A model generated the notes under the pieces. The model saw nothing but the letters and a program-made list of their open reading frames with translations. It was not told the origin of the DNA and searched no databases. The translations under genes and the position numbers were made by a program. Below, piece by piece: positions 1-9,354 of a stretch of 53,017 bases of DNA. The stretch spans positions 1 through 53,017 of the forward strand of contig JBLHGU010000012.1 of assembly GCA_047615875.1 (NCBI GenBank), read 5' to 3'. This stretch comes from JBLHGU01 sp047615875 (GTDB taxonomy: Bacteria > Pseudomonadota > Gammaproteobacteria > Arenicellales > CAJQKF01). Position 1 is the stretch's first letter. Each line of letters opens with the position of its first letter.

Positions 1-73
1 CAGGGTAATTCCTGTTACGCACGGCACAGCGCAGGTTGTTCTCGGAGTTGTTGAATGAACCACCGCGAAGCAC
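1..73 (-). repeat. DGR template repeat (TR), partial
   Basis: This stretch is a near copy of the 3' end of the FGE-domain target gene at 585-650, read on the minus strand, where it would translate as VLRGGSFNNSENNLRCAVRN. Over positions 8-73, 10 of the 15 coding-strand adenines differ from the target copy, while only 1 of the other 51 positions does. Homology stops at about position 73, about 40 bases past the avd stop codon, and runs off the left edge. The asparagine-rich AAC codons are typical of DGR templates. The reverse-transcriptase gene would be expected immediately to the left, outside the window. Confidence 0.9.
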
Positions 74-114
74 CGTCGGTCTGAGCCGACCCATCTATAG
101 TGTACTTTAAACCG

Positions 115-471
115 TTATTTTGTATTGATTTGGGAAATTTTTTTCCAACCGCCCAATAACCGACCCATTTCATGAACCATTTTCGCGCCGTGCTCATATT
201 GCCCCAGGTTAATCCATTGCAATTTGTAGGTTAGCCTGAAATATACCCTTACCAGTTGAAGTTTCTCATCTGCGCGACTAAGAGCCGCAAAGCGGCCCTG
301 ACCGCGATTGTTGTTGGGATTTTCAATGGCTTCGCGAAAATCAAAAACGCTGTTTAGTAACCTGGCCGTGAGAGACTGACGATAGGCTCTCGGAAAGTGG
401 TTACTGACCTTCAGAAGCCATTCCAGAAAATCGAAAGTTTTGCTAAATAGAGGTGATTCAGTTTGTGCCAT
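115..471 (-). CDS. avd: DGR accessory variability determinant Avd
   Basis: This 118-residue helical protein matches the Avd family, the small four-helix-bundle protein that forms a pentamer, binds the DGR reverse transcriptase and template RNA, and is needed for mutagenic retrohoming. The recognisable part is the run from SPLFSKTFDFLEWLL through FPRAYRQSLTARLLN to a basic, helical C-terminus ending in GRLLGGWKK. The ATG at 471 was preferred over a GTG at 483 because MAQTES is the more natural start. It lies 42 bases downstream of the target gene and directly upstream of the template repeat, the classic order target-avd-TR-RT. The assignment rests on the family pattern together with this context. 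Confidence 0.88.
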   Translation of the reverse strand: MAQTESPLFSKTFDFLEWLLKVSNHFPRAYRQSLTARLLNSVFDFREAIENPNNNRGQGRFAALSRADEKLQLVRVYFRLTYKLQWINLGQYEHGAKMVHEMGRLLGGWKKISQINTK

Positions 472-485
472 TACGGTTCCCACAG

Positions 486-499
486 AACCCCAGAGGGTT
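486..499 (-). other. Small hairpin after the DGR target gene
   Basis: A perfect 5-bp inverted repeat (AACCC / GGGTT) with a 4-base loop lies between the stop of the target gene (513) and the start of avd (471). Known DGRs have a short hairpin or cruciform with a 4-base loop just downstream of the variable repeat that aids target recognition. The position and loop size fit, but the stem is shorter than the usual 7-10 bp, so the role is an inference. Confidence 0.4.
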
Positions 500-512
500 A
501 GAGATAAGAGAT

Positions 513-2243
513 TCAGGATTCAGAGGGGGTGAATGGGGACAACACCACACGACAACCGAGGTAGTAGAGACGGCTGACAGAGGGAAACCAGTTACGCACG
601 GCACAGCGCAGGAAGTACCCGGAGTAGTCGACCGAACCACCGCGAAGCACTGCCAAACTAGACATCAATGAAAACGGATCTGGCTTGTTCCCAGCTTTTA
701 TGCAATCTTCGTAGAATATTTCGCTATAGCCATCCAGACACCACTCCCATACATGGCCGGCCATATCCATAACACCTTCCGGCATGGGTGTCGCGCCGTC
801 TGGAAAGGCATCCACGGGGGTGGTGGCCGAGGTCTTGAAATTGGCACGATTCTTATCCGGCTCTTCATCACCCCAGGGATACCGTCGTGTTATGCCACCA
901 ACACCTGCTGCCACATATTCCCATTCCGCTTCTGTAGGCAACCGAACTCGTTTGCTTTCTAAAAGCTTCTCTTTTTCAGTCAACCAGTCGCAATAGGCTG
1001 TTGCATCCGCGTGACTAACATGAACTACTGGATGCTGTTCCAGTCCAGAAGGGATCAACTTCTGGTCCCAATGCTTGGGTGGCTTTCGAGACCATTCGGT
1101 CTCCTCTAAAAACTGATAATACTGAGAATTAGTGATTGGAAAACGGCTGATTTGAAAGTCATTGGAAATTGTTACCAAATGCACCGGTTTCTCATTTTTT
1201 CCGCCATCATCCGATCCCATCTGGAATGTGCCGCGCTTAATTTGGCACCATGCCAGTCCACCAATACCTTCTGTGCTAATACGATCTACCAATTGTACCA
1301 AATCATTATCTTCTTCAGGCGGTGAGGCCAAATGCACCAATGTTTCTCGTTGGGCCGTGTCTAGTGCCACCAGCTCCTGAATAAAATGATTCACATCGCC
1401 ATGTACTGATATAAGCTGTTTATCAGATTCTTTTCCTTCAATCTCATCGGATTGAGTATTCAGGCTTTGCCACCGTCGCAAAAACCCGTCCAGATTCTCA
1501 CGACTCTTCGCGGCATCTATGGCGAATTCCGGCAGGGATTCATGCAATACATTCCATGCAATTACCGCTTTCTCAGTTACATCGGGCGTGGCATCGCCTA
1601 ACTTTTCTGCATTACGCATAATGGCAAGGCGCATGGAAAGATCGTTCAGAAAACGTTTGATATGCCGGGGATGACGCCTGGCACCTTTGAAAATGCCAGC
1701 CAGATCAGCACATCGCTCACCGAGATGTAGTTGTAATAGCAGGTGCTGACCAACCAGGCCGGTAACAAACTCACCGACATTGTGTTCGTTGATAGCGGGC
1801 AACTCCAGGGAAATCTGTACAATTTTCTCAAGAAACTCCTCACTACGTTCTGCGAAGCGTTTCTCCAATATTTTGAGCAGCCGTTGCCAGTCAATACCTA
1901 AAACGAAACATACACTGGGCAAATCCATAAAGAGGTTAATCGCCTCCAGCACTTCGATTACTCGATCTTGAGGACAACGATCGAGGTCGTCCAGAAAAAT
2001 CACTACCACACCTTTACGGTGGTCATCATTCTGCTCCCAAAAGGCAGTTTCTGAATAACCATCAAGTTGTTTGAAAATATCTTTAGTTTTAAACAACAGG
2101 GCATGACATAGCCTGGGGAAAACACTCCTGAATACATCATGAAAAGCGCGCTTCTTGGCCAACTCACCTGCCTGATCAGCAGAAAGTGCGGAGGCATCTA
2201 TATCCAATACTTTACCAAGACCCGGTGCAGCGTAGTTCAGCAA
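513..2243 (-). CDS. DGR target: KAP-type NTPase / FGE-sulfatase variable protein, 5' truncated
   Basis: This is a 576-residue reading frame. Residues about 1-270 match the C-terminal part of a KAP P-loop NTPase, with a clear Walker B strand VVVIFLDDLDRC near residue 85 followed by the usual helical region. Residues about 335-576 are a formylglycine-generating-enzyme-like (C-type lectin fold) domain with RGTFQMGS, RLPTEAEWEY, MAGHVWEW and a C-terminal LRGGS block that is the DGR variable region. The only available start is a TTG at 2243 and there is no Walker A motif upstream; the frame is closed by a stop three codons before it. The gene therefore appears to have lost its N-terminus where it meets the cut glycosyltransferase gene. 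KAP and related STAND ATPases with sensor domains occur in bacterial conflict systems, so an intact form would plausibly be a ligand-sensing ATPase with a diversified sensor tip. Whether this truncated copy is made is uncertain. Confidence 0.85.
   Translation of the reverse strand: MLNYAAPGLGKVLDIDASALSADQAGELAKKRAFHDVFRSVFPRLCHALLFKTKDIFKQLDGYSETAFWEQNDDHRKGVVVIFLDDLDRCPQDRVIEVLEAINLFMDLPSVCFVLGIDWQRLLKILEKRFAERSEEFLEKIVQISLELPAINEHNVGEFVTGLVGQHLLLQLHLGERCADLAGIFKGARRHPRHIKRFLNDLSMRLAIMRNAEKLGDATPDVTEKAVIAWNVLHESLPEFAIDAAKSRENLDGFLRRWQSLNTQSDEIEGKESDKQLISVHGDVNHFIQELVALDTAQRETLVHLASPPEEDNDLVQLVDRISTEGIGGLAWCQIKRGTFQMGSDDGGKNEKPVHLVTISNDFQISRFPITNSQYYQFLEETEWSRKPPKHWDQKLIPSGLEQHPVVHVSHADATAYCDWLTEKEKLLESKRVRLPTEAEWEYVAAGVGGITRRYPWGDEEPDKNRANFKTSATTPVDAFPDGATPMPEGVMDMAGHVWEWCLDGYSEIFYEDCIKAGNKPDPFSLMSSLAVLRGGSVDYSGYFLRCAVRNWFPSVSRLYYLGCRVVLSPFTPSES
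585..650 (-). repeat. DGR variable repeat (VR) in the target gene
   Basis: This is the target-gene copy of the template repeat at 8-73, offset by 577 bases, and it encodes the last FGE strands. The asparagine-rich template codons have become D, Y, G, Y, F, W and F codons through changes at adenines. The repeat probably continues to about position 540, toward the GCRVVL motif, but the matching template bases are off the window. The upstream limit is set by loss of identity at position 651. Confidence 0.88.
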
Positions 2244-2839
2244 CTTTTAGTCAATACATAGGCATGTGCTGTTCTATCCCAGTCCATTCCACCGCCCTTA
2301 TCGATATTGCTGATGTTGTTTGGTCTTTTGAAAAAGCCTTCACCTAAATCCTCCCACTCTTTTATGGTTGCAGGAAAAAAATCTTTCGTAAATCGCCCAC
2401 CAAGAAATACCACGCTAAATTCCAGGCATTGCAGGTATTTCTCAATTTTAGTCCATTCCTTGCCTATTCGTTCTGAAAACATACAGTCGTCCTCCATGAT
2501 CAGAAATAAATCCATTTCTGCGTAATCCGGGTTTTGTACTATTGACTTCCAGGCCTCGTAGTGCGACAGAGAGCAGCCGAAAAAGCCCCATGTTCGGGAT
2601 TTATCATAGCCCTTGAAAGCAGACTTTATTAGAAGGTTTGAATAAACCTTGTTATATTTGGCAAGAGATGCAATGTTCCTCCCTTCAACTGCGGAAAATC
2701 GAACGTAACTGCCAAGCGGAAAGTTTTCATTAAACTCTGCTAGTCGATCTGCTCGCGTATCCAGATTTATTAAGTATTTATTAGTAATTGCGTTGTTACG
2801 ATTAAGTGAGTTTCCTAACACGAGCCATCCATCAGCCAC
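2237..2839 (-). pseudogene. Glycosyltransferase family 25 (LPS biosynthesis type), 3' truncated
   Basis: The 200-residue product matches GT25 enzymes, which add hexoses to lipopolysaccharide or similar glycans. It shows the N-terminal KYLINLDTRADRLAEF block, GFFGCSLSHYEAWKSI and the metal-binding acidic motif LFLIMEDDC. It ends right after AHAYVLTK with three unrelated codons, so the C-terminal part of the domain is missing. The break coincides with the truncated start of the DGR target gene, and the two frames overlap by 7 bases. The chosen start is a GTG at 2839; no better start is visible. It lies downstream of another broken glycosyltransferase gene and is probably inactive. Confidence 0.75.
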
Positions 2840-2889
2840 CTATTCACAACTGCTGAAATATGCATGTTAAATCGCATCATTTGAAAGAA

Positions 2890-4858
2890 TTACTCCCCGA
2901 CGTGTTCAAGCTTGGGTAAGACGCTACGCCAGATATCCAGCCCAGTACCAACTCCCTTGTCATCAATGTACAGGTTAACGATGGGTATATTGCCCACAAT
3001 TGAAGCTGCTATGGAGAAGGTTGAATACTTTGTCATTTGAACAATCCGTTTACAACGTGAGAGTGCACAAAAGTCGACGAGGGCGTCGTAACCAAATTCC
3101 TGCCGGTGCGCCTTCACGGGGTGTGCAATCGCCACGTCGCCACCCCTGACTCGTATATCTGCAACCAGAGAGGCGCTGTATTCCGGGTCATCGGAACATA
3201 TAAACAATGGCTCACCCATGTCGATGCATTGCTGGATATATCGTAGTCCGCGCGCTTCAATCGAGTGCCAGGTATCCGTGCTCATTTCGTACCTATTGTC
3301 CTTTTTTACCACTTTATCCATAAGTCGATTGTGGATTCCAACTCTTTTAGCTATATCAACCGGAATCCCGTCAACAACGCGCTGGGTCGGTGTAGTCGAT
3401 CGGGCAACACTGCTAAATGCCTGCATTACACTTTCGGCTCCGAGGTCGGGGTCAAGGCCGTAAGAGCCAACGTCTTGATATAGACGACCTGGGCTACTAG
3501 TCCCCCAGGCCATGCCACTTCTCAGTATGATTTGGTAAATATCAGAAGGAAGTTGAGCAACACAGGTATTATTTAGCCTGGTATGGCTAAATACATTCTC
3601 AACGCTCAGAGCTTCAGTGGGTGGCTCGTCGATGAACTTACAGTCTGCTATGTAAAACATAGTCTGTGGCGTAGGTCCCTGTAAAGCCTATGAATGTTTT
3701 GCCCTCTCGCCAACGAACCTTGACGCGGGCATCGGGTCGGTGGAGTCTGGCAATGGTGAGTGCAGCCCAGGTGTCGAGCAATCGGTCTCCGTATCCCGAA
3801 ATGCATTGCAGGTCGTGATAGAAGACTGCTTGCCCTAGTTCGCGCATAATTTTTCCAGCACGCTTATAAACTTGCCATTTTTCGTGCAAGTAGCGGGTAT
3901 AGCGACGGCGCTTCAAGCGGGCCTTCCATCGGGTGAATGCGGAGGCTCGCTTCAAGAGATGGTTGAGATCTATGCAGCTTAAAGATGGGTTGAAGTACAT
4001 GGCAAACTCGCCTACCGCTGAGGTGCATTTGAGCAGATAGTCACAGCGGGAAAGGAGCAGGCAATCAATTAGAACTTCTTCACCTTTTTGATACCCATCA
4101 TTGCGATCAACATCAAAGGGATTTCGGTCATCAGATGCACGTATTGCATCATATGACACGATGCGATCACCATATCGGGTCTTCAATTGATCGAGGAATT
4201 GCTGCTGATCGGTGGCAACAAAAATTTTGCAGCGTCCATTCTGTTTTGTGTAGTCGTCGATGTGAGAGAAACATGCACGCGGCTTGATGACTTTCATCAA
4301 TGCAGGTGGCGCATTGGCTGCGCCTTTATCGGTTCCACGCATGTGGATGCCAAGAACCTTATTCCCGATGAAGTGCAGCTTGGTAAAAATATCCACCTTC
4401 TCCTGTATATGCGATTTGACGTGCACATAGTCCCGAGTGATTCGCGCTGCGCGCTGTCGCTGTTTCAGATACCATTCGGGATCCTCTTAATAAGTCTGGT
4501 AGTGAATCCCATGTGGGTAAGGATAGACATTCTGGGACTCTTTACTATGCACAAACCAGAGTTCCTTCGAGCTCAATTTAAGAATATCCTTATTTGACAG
4601 TAGCTCATCTGGATCAGCCACTCTGGCTACTAGTTCAGCATATGTTAGATCGGCTACCGGCTCAAAGTAGTAATCCCACATGTTGGTACCCCGGGCTGGA
4701 TCATAGAACGCGTTGGGACCATCCCCTGACCAGTTGCTGAAATTGACGACCGGCTGCAAACCATGTCTCTCAGCATAGAGTATTTGATTAACCGCGAAGT
4801 TTACATATGCAAAAAAGCCCGCGTAGGAATGATTGATTCCAATGTTCAGGAACTTCAT
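2890..4858 (-). pseudogene. Tandem-domain GT23/NodZ-like fucosyltransferase-type gene, broken by a stop and a frameshift
   Basis: Three reading pieces make up one original gene of roughly 650 codons. The first (4487-4858) starts MKFLNIGINHSYAGFF and ends at an in-frame TAA at 4487-4489. The same frame then resumes and carries VLGIHMRGTDKG (the HxRxTDK sugar-nucleotide motif of GT23/O-fucosyltransferase folds) through a basic helical linker. It goes on to the start of a second domain (GYGDRLLDTWAALTIARL). Around 3655-3662 one extra base shifts the frame, and the rest of domain two continues in 2890-3660 with VGIHNRLMDK, LFICSDDPEYSAS and STFSIAASIVG. The second domain has a weaker version of the same motif, which suggests an internal duplication. 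Both lesions together point to a dead gene unless they are sequencing errors. Confidence 0.72.
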
Positions 4859-4872
4859 ATCAATGAAAGTCT

Positions 4873-6105
4873 CTAACCAGCCGCCTTTATAAACGCACCA
4901 GGATCAAAATCCGGATTGGCAATATCGTCTGCCTGAAATGCTATACCCTTACTCAGTGCTTTGGTACCCATAACATAGGAAATAGGATCATTCATGGCAT
5001 CCACGGCAATTAGTTTGCCTTCGCGAAAATACCAGGCCGATAAACTTCCTGGTTTCTTACCCACTCGCGTTGCGACTCTGTCGTAGTCTATGGCCAGGCC
5101 GATTATCTGCAATTTGCAATCGTATTGATCGGACCAGAATCTGGGTAACGGAGCATAGTCTCTGGGTTCGTCCTCAGCCAGAATATTGTCTGCCACCAGG
5201 TCGCCCTGATCACCGGCATTTTGAACGGATTCCAGTCGAATTCTTTGCCCCTGGCGTAGAAAGCTTGCGCAATCTCCAGCGGCATAAATATCGTTGTTAC
5301 TGGTTTGGCATTGCGCATTGACTGCTATACCATTTTCGATTTCCAGCCCGGCGTCTTCGGCAAGTTGCGCATTGGGTTGTATGCCAATACCGACGATTAC
5401 AAAATCCACTTGAATCTCAGAGCCGTCGCTTAGCACCGCACCTGATACGCGGTCGCCGTTGTTAATGAGTTTTTTCAAGCCAACGCCTTCAAAAATTTTA
5501 ACGCCTTTTTCGGTATGTACATTACGAAACCAGTCGGCAGTTTCTTTACAGGCCACACGACCAAGAATTCTACCGGCCATTTCTACCAGGGTTACTTGCA
5601 GACCTTGTGATCGCGCTACGGCGGCTGCTTCAAGACCGATATATCCACCACCAACGATCAACACATGACGACCACTGACTAATTCTGATGATATAGCATC
5701 GGCATCGGCCATACTACGCATGGTATACACGCCATCGAGCCCACCGCCGATTGCTGCGGGTAACCGGGCAGGGTCAGAACCGGTGGTTAACACCAGCTTG
5801 TCATAGGGAAACTGACTGCCTGTGTCGAGGCTGAGTTGTTTGTTAGCTAGATCTATGCCGACTACTTCGGTATCGGTAATAACCGTTACCTGGTTTTCTG
5901 TATACCAATCCGCCGGACGTATCAGGAGTTTGTCCTGCTCCATCTCTCCGCTTAGATATTTTTTAGAAAGCGGTGGGCGCTGATAAGGCAGAACAGGTTC
6001 GTTACCAATAACCGTAATAGACTCGGTATAACCTTTTTTACGCAAACGGGTGGCTACCGAAGCTGCGGCCTGGCCGGCGCCGACAATAACAATATTTTCT
6101 AACAT
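4873..6105 (-). CDS. NAD(P)H-dependent ferredoxin/rubredoxin reductase-like flavoprotein
   Basis: This 410-residue protein is of the putidaredoxin-reductase/BenA-reductase type. Such enzymes use FAD and NAD(P)H to reduce a small iron-sulfur protein that feeds a cytochrome P450 or dioxygenase. The FAD-binding motif VGAGQAAAS is at residues 7-15, the substrate-side motif YQRPPLSKKYL near residue 41, the NAD-binding VGGGYIGLEAA near residue 150, and the second FAD motif YAAGDCA near residue 272. The C-terminal reductase domain is complete and the length is normal for the family. No ferredoxin or oxygenase gene is next to it, so its partner is unknown. It lies 57 bases downstream of the RND gene on the same strand and may share its transcript. 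Confidence 0.9.
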   Translation of the reverse strand: MLENIVIVGAGQAAASVATRLRKKGYTESITVIGNEPVLPYQRPPLSKKYLSGEMEQDKLLIRPADWYTENQVTVITDTEVVGIDLANKQLSLDTGSQFPYDKLVLTTGSDPARLPAAIGGGLDGVYTMRSMADADAISSELVSGRHVLIVGGGYIGLEAAAVARSQGLQVTLVEMAGRILGRVACKETADWFRNVHTEKGVKIFEGVGLKKLINNGDRVSGAVLSDGSEIQVDFVIVGIGIQPNAQLAEDAGLEIENGIAVNAQCQTSNNDIYAAGDCASFLRQGQRIRLESVQNAGDQGDLVADNILAEDEPRDYAPLPRFWSDQYDCKLQIIGLAIDYDRVATRVGKKPGSLSAWYFREGKLIAVDAMNDPISYVMGTKALSKGIAFQADDIANPDFDPGAFIKAAG

Positions 6106-6162
6106 GGGATTATTCAGGTTGGGGGATAAGGAATATACTCAAGCCGCCTAATATATCGGAGT

Positions 6163-9100
6163 TCAAGAGTTTGCGGCAATAGCATTGGTCTCAGTTGGCT
6201 GCTCTGTGAACAACTCAACAATCTGTTCGTGCAGATACAGCAATGAAGGCACGAGCAACAACACCAGCAAAGTGGAGAACGCCAGACCGAATGCGATGGA
6301 AGTCGCCATGGGTATCAGGAACTGAGCCTGCAGGGACGTTTCAAACAACAACGGTATCAATCCACCAATGGTGGTTAGTGATGTTAACAACACAGCACGC
6401 AACCGCCGACAAGCGGCCTCAATAATAGCGTCGAACGTTGATAGTCCGTTATCAGACTGTTTCAATTCCTTGTAAAACATCACCAGTATGATGGAATCGT
6501 TGACCACAATTCCTGCCAGACCAAAGAAGCCGAACAGAGATAAGAGCGTTAAGTCCAGACCCATTAGTACATGGCCCCAGAATGCACCGATCAATCCAAA
6601 TGGAATGATGAACATAACGACTATTGGCCAGCCGTAGGAACCAAATACCCAGGCCAATACTAAATAAATCATAATAAGGGCCAGAATGGCACCGCGTTTC
6701 ATATCGCCAATGGTTTCCTGTTGATCGGCCTGCCGCCCCTCCAGAGAAAACTTTACACCCCAGCTATCCGATAGCTGCTGCAGATTCTTCTCACGAAAAC
6801 TCTCCAGAATAACGTTGGCGTTATTCACAGCACTGTCTACATCGCCGGTAACGGTAACCGCCAACTTGCCGTCAGCGTGTCGAATGGAATCGAAACCACG
6901 TCGGGTTTTAATATTCACCACATTACTAACCGGCACCGAATTGCCGCCACGCAGAATGATCTCCATGGTATCGAGACTATCCAGATGGTTACGTTCGGAA
7001 TCCGGCAACACCACCCGCACCTCAACATCATCTTGATTGTCCGCCAGAATCTGCACCAGATAGCCATCGTAAGCCGCACGCAGTTGTCGACTGACTTCTT
7101 GCACGGTAAGCCCCAGAGCCTGGGCTGTTGGCGTCAGACTTAAGACCAACTGCTCACGACCAAATGGTAGATCATCATCGATACCAGATACCCCAGGCAC
7201 CGAGCTTAACAATTGCCGCAGCTCCTGGGCAGCGCCTTTTACTGCTGCAGTGGTTGCACCAGTTATACGAATGTCTATGTCTCGTCCAGGCGGGCCGCCG
7301 CGACGTTCTGTTACAGTCAAGTTCTCCATACCTGACAACGGCTTTAATCGATTACGCCAGTCGGCAATAAACTGTCGATTTCGAACTGTGCGTTGGTCGG
7401 GCTCGGTTAATTCCACGACGACAGATCCGTATTGATCGCCTCTCACACTACCGCGTCCGCCCGGGATGAAAATCGTACCATGGCGTACCACCGCAGCCAC
7501 CAGGAGGTCACCACCCAGAGATGCTTCGGTGCTATCCAGTTCTTTCGCCATATGATCGAGATAGCCGCGCACTTTACTCGCCGGGGTGCCGGCAACAAAA
7601 CTGACGTTGGCATACAGCGTAGTAGATTCTGCAACCGGAAAAAAGGTAAACGCAATGCGGCCACCGGCCATCCAGCCAACAGTGAGAATCATTAAAGCGA
7701 ATGCCAGTGCCAGACTTATCCAGCGATAAGTTACTGCCGCTTTCACTGTGGGTCTGAAAATACCCTCTTTGAAACGATCAAAGCCACGATCCAGAAAACC
7801 GCGCACACCGCCTGCTGCATGTCGCTTCATGTGTCGAAATGAACCGCGCATATGGCCCGGCAAAACCAGGAAGGATTCAATCAGGGATGCAATGATTACA
7901 CAGATTACGACTACCGGAATGGCATGCAGAATATTGCCGATAATGCCGCCTACTAACAACAATGGCAGGAAAGCTGCAATGGTCGTAAGCGATGAAGACA
8001 TAACCGGCGCGAACATGCGCCTGGCGCCCATTTCTGCTGCATCTAGCGAAGACTCTCCGGATTTGAAGTGAGACTCTGCATCTTCACCCACTACAATGGC
8101 ATCATCAACAATAATACCCAGCGCCATGATCAGTCCAAACAGGCTGACCATATTGATAGAGGCACCAATCAAATACAGAATGCCCAGGGTCGCCATGAAA
8201 GAAACCGGAATTCCTATGGTCACCCAGAAGGCGATACGGCCACTCAAGAACAGGAACAAAATCAGGACAACCAGTAACAGGCCGGTAGCACCATTTTTTA
8301 CTAGCAGCATGATGCGTCCTTTAATCAGCTTCCAGTTCTCGTCGTAGGTATAAACCTCAACTCCGGGCGGTAGTGAGGCTTTAGTCTCAGCAGCCCACTC
8401 AGAAAGAATATTGGCCGCCTTCAAGCTGTCACTGGTTTCTGCTCTGGACAGCTGCATTTCAACGGCTGGCTTTCCCCTAAAGCGCACTGACACCTGTTGG
8501 TCACGTGGTCGGCGCTCTATAACCGCAATATCACCGACAGTGGTGCGCTGCCCTGAATCACTGACTCTGACCGGCAGATCTGCAAATGCCAAATCGCTAC
8601 GACGTTGATCAACAAAACGCAGTTGACGAGCCACCTCGTCACGACCGATCAAACCCACGGGCGCATCAATTGAAGCTGCGGCAATGCGCTGACCAATATC
8701 CGCTAAAGACAATCCCAGTTCCTTGTGGGTTTCCGCTGGAATTTGTATGGCAATCTCTTCTTCGGGCAGACCACTAATAGCTATTCTTGCGATACCTTTG
8801 TCTAATAATTCTTTTTCGAATCGATAGGCAATCTGGCGTAATTCGCGCAAGGTTTGTGAGCCGCTAATAACCACCTTGGCAACCGGTTCATAACGTACAA
8901 CACGATTAATCTCCGGGGTCTCAGCGGTAGCCGGAAGATTTCGCACCAGGCCAACCTTTTCCTTAACCTGGTCTACAGCCAGACTCATGTCCGTGCCTTC
9001 CTCGAACTCAAGTGTTATCGAGGCACGGCCATCCGATGAAGTGGAGGTAAGTTGTTTAACACTATCAACGTTGGATAATTCCTGCTCAAGGGGTGTGGTA

Positions 9101-9306
9101 ATCAACTGCTCCACATCTTCGGCGCTGGCACCGGTCCACGCCACTCGCACTGAGACAAAGTCGAGGTTAAACGTGGGAAAGAACTGAGTATTCAGGTTGT
9201 TAAGACCCCAAAACCCCGCCAACACCATCATGACCATGAGCAAATTGGCGGCTACCGGATGGTTAGTAAAAACCCCCAATACATCGGAACGATTTTCAGA
9301 TTGCAT
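6163..9306 (-). CDS. RND efflux transporter, inner-membrane permease (HAE1/AcrB type)
   Basis: The 1047-residue permease has the full RND layout: TM1 near residues 15-35, a large periplasmic porter loop, the TM4 proton-relay motif GIIVDDAIVVGED near residue 405, a second periplasmic loop, and the TM10 segment GLAGIVVNDSIILV near residue 940. Both aspartates of the proton relay are present, so it should be an active drug/proton antiporter exporting hydrophobic compounds across the envelope. Its adaptor gene lies directly upstream, 48 bases away. No outer-membrane TolC-like gene is nearby, so it probably uses a channel encoded elsewhere. The ATG at 9306 gives the standard short cytoplasmic N-terminus. 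Substrate is not predictable. Confidence 0.94.
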   Translation of the reverse strand: MQSENRSDVLGVFTNHPVAANLLMVMMVLAGFWGLNNLNTQFFPTFNLDFVSVRVAWTGASAEDVEQLITTPLEQELSNVDSVKQLTSTSSDGRASITLEFEEGTDMSLAVDQVKEKVGLVRNLPATAETPEINRVVRYEPVAKVVISGSQTLRELRQIAYRFEKELLDKGIARIAISGLPEEEIAIQIPAETHKELGLSLADIGQRIAAASIDAPVGLIGRDEVARQLRFVDQRRSDLAFADLPVRVSDSGQRTTVGDIAVIERRPRDQQVSVRFRGKPAVEMQLSRAETSDSLKAANILSEWAAETKASLPPGVEVYTYDENWKLIKGRIMLLVKNGATGLLLVVLILFLFLSGRIAFWVTIGIPVSFMATLGILYLIGASINMVSLFGLIMALGIIVDDAIVVGEDAESHFKSGESSLDAAEMGARRMFAPVMSSSLTTIAAFLPLLLVGGIIGNILHAIPVVVICVIIASLIESFLVLPGHMRGSFRHMKRHAAGGVRGFLDRGFDRFKEGIFRPTVKAAVTYRWISLALAFALMILTVGWMAGGRIAFTFFPVAESTTLYANVSFVAGTPASKVRGYLDHMAKELDSTEASLGGDLLVAAVVRHGTIFIPGGRGSVRGDQYGSVVVELTEPDQRTVRNRQFIADWRNRLKPLSGMENLTVTERRGGPPGRDIDIRITGATTAAVKGAAQELRQLLSSVPGVSGIDDDLPFGREQLVLSLTPTAQALGLTVQEVSRQLRAAYDGYLVQILADNQDDVEVRVVLPDSERNHLDSLDTMEIILRGGNSVPVSNVVNIKTRRGFDSIRHADGKLAVTVTGDVDSAVNNANVILESFREKNLQQLSDSWGVKFSLEGRQADQQETIGDMKRGAILALIMIYLVLAWVFGSYGWPIVVMFIIPFGLIGAFWGHVLMGLDLTLLSLFGFFGLAGIVVNDSIILVMFYKELKQSDNGLSTFDAIIEAACRRLRAVLLTSLTTIGGLIPLLFETSLQAQFLIPMATSIAFGLAFSTLLVLLLVPSLLYLHEQIVELFTEQPTETNAIAANS

Positions 9307-9354
9307 CGATCGTTAATCAGCCAGCAAGTTTCTTAATGAAAGGAGTCAGACGGT

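Noticed and set aside
2190..2243. Possible Walker A motif (APGLGKV) at the start of the KAP-FGE gene
   Set aside because: The lysine is not followed by Ser or Thr, and the glycine spacing and position too close to Walker B do not fit a P-loop.
7748..8347. Plus-strand open frames of 69-107 codons inside the RND pump gene
   Set aside because: They lie opposite a fully conserved pump gene and have no family features; they are antisense shadows.
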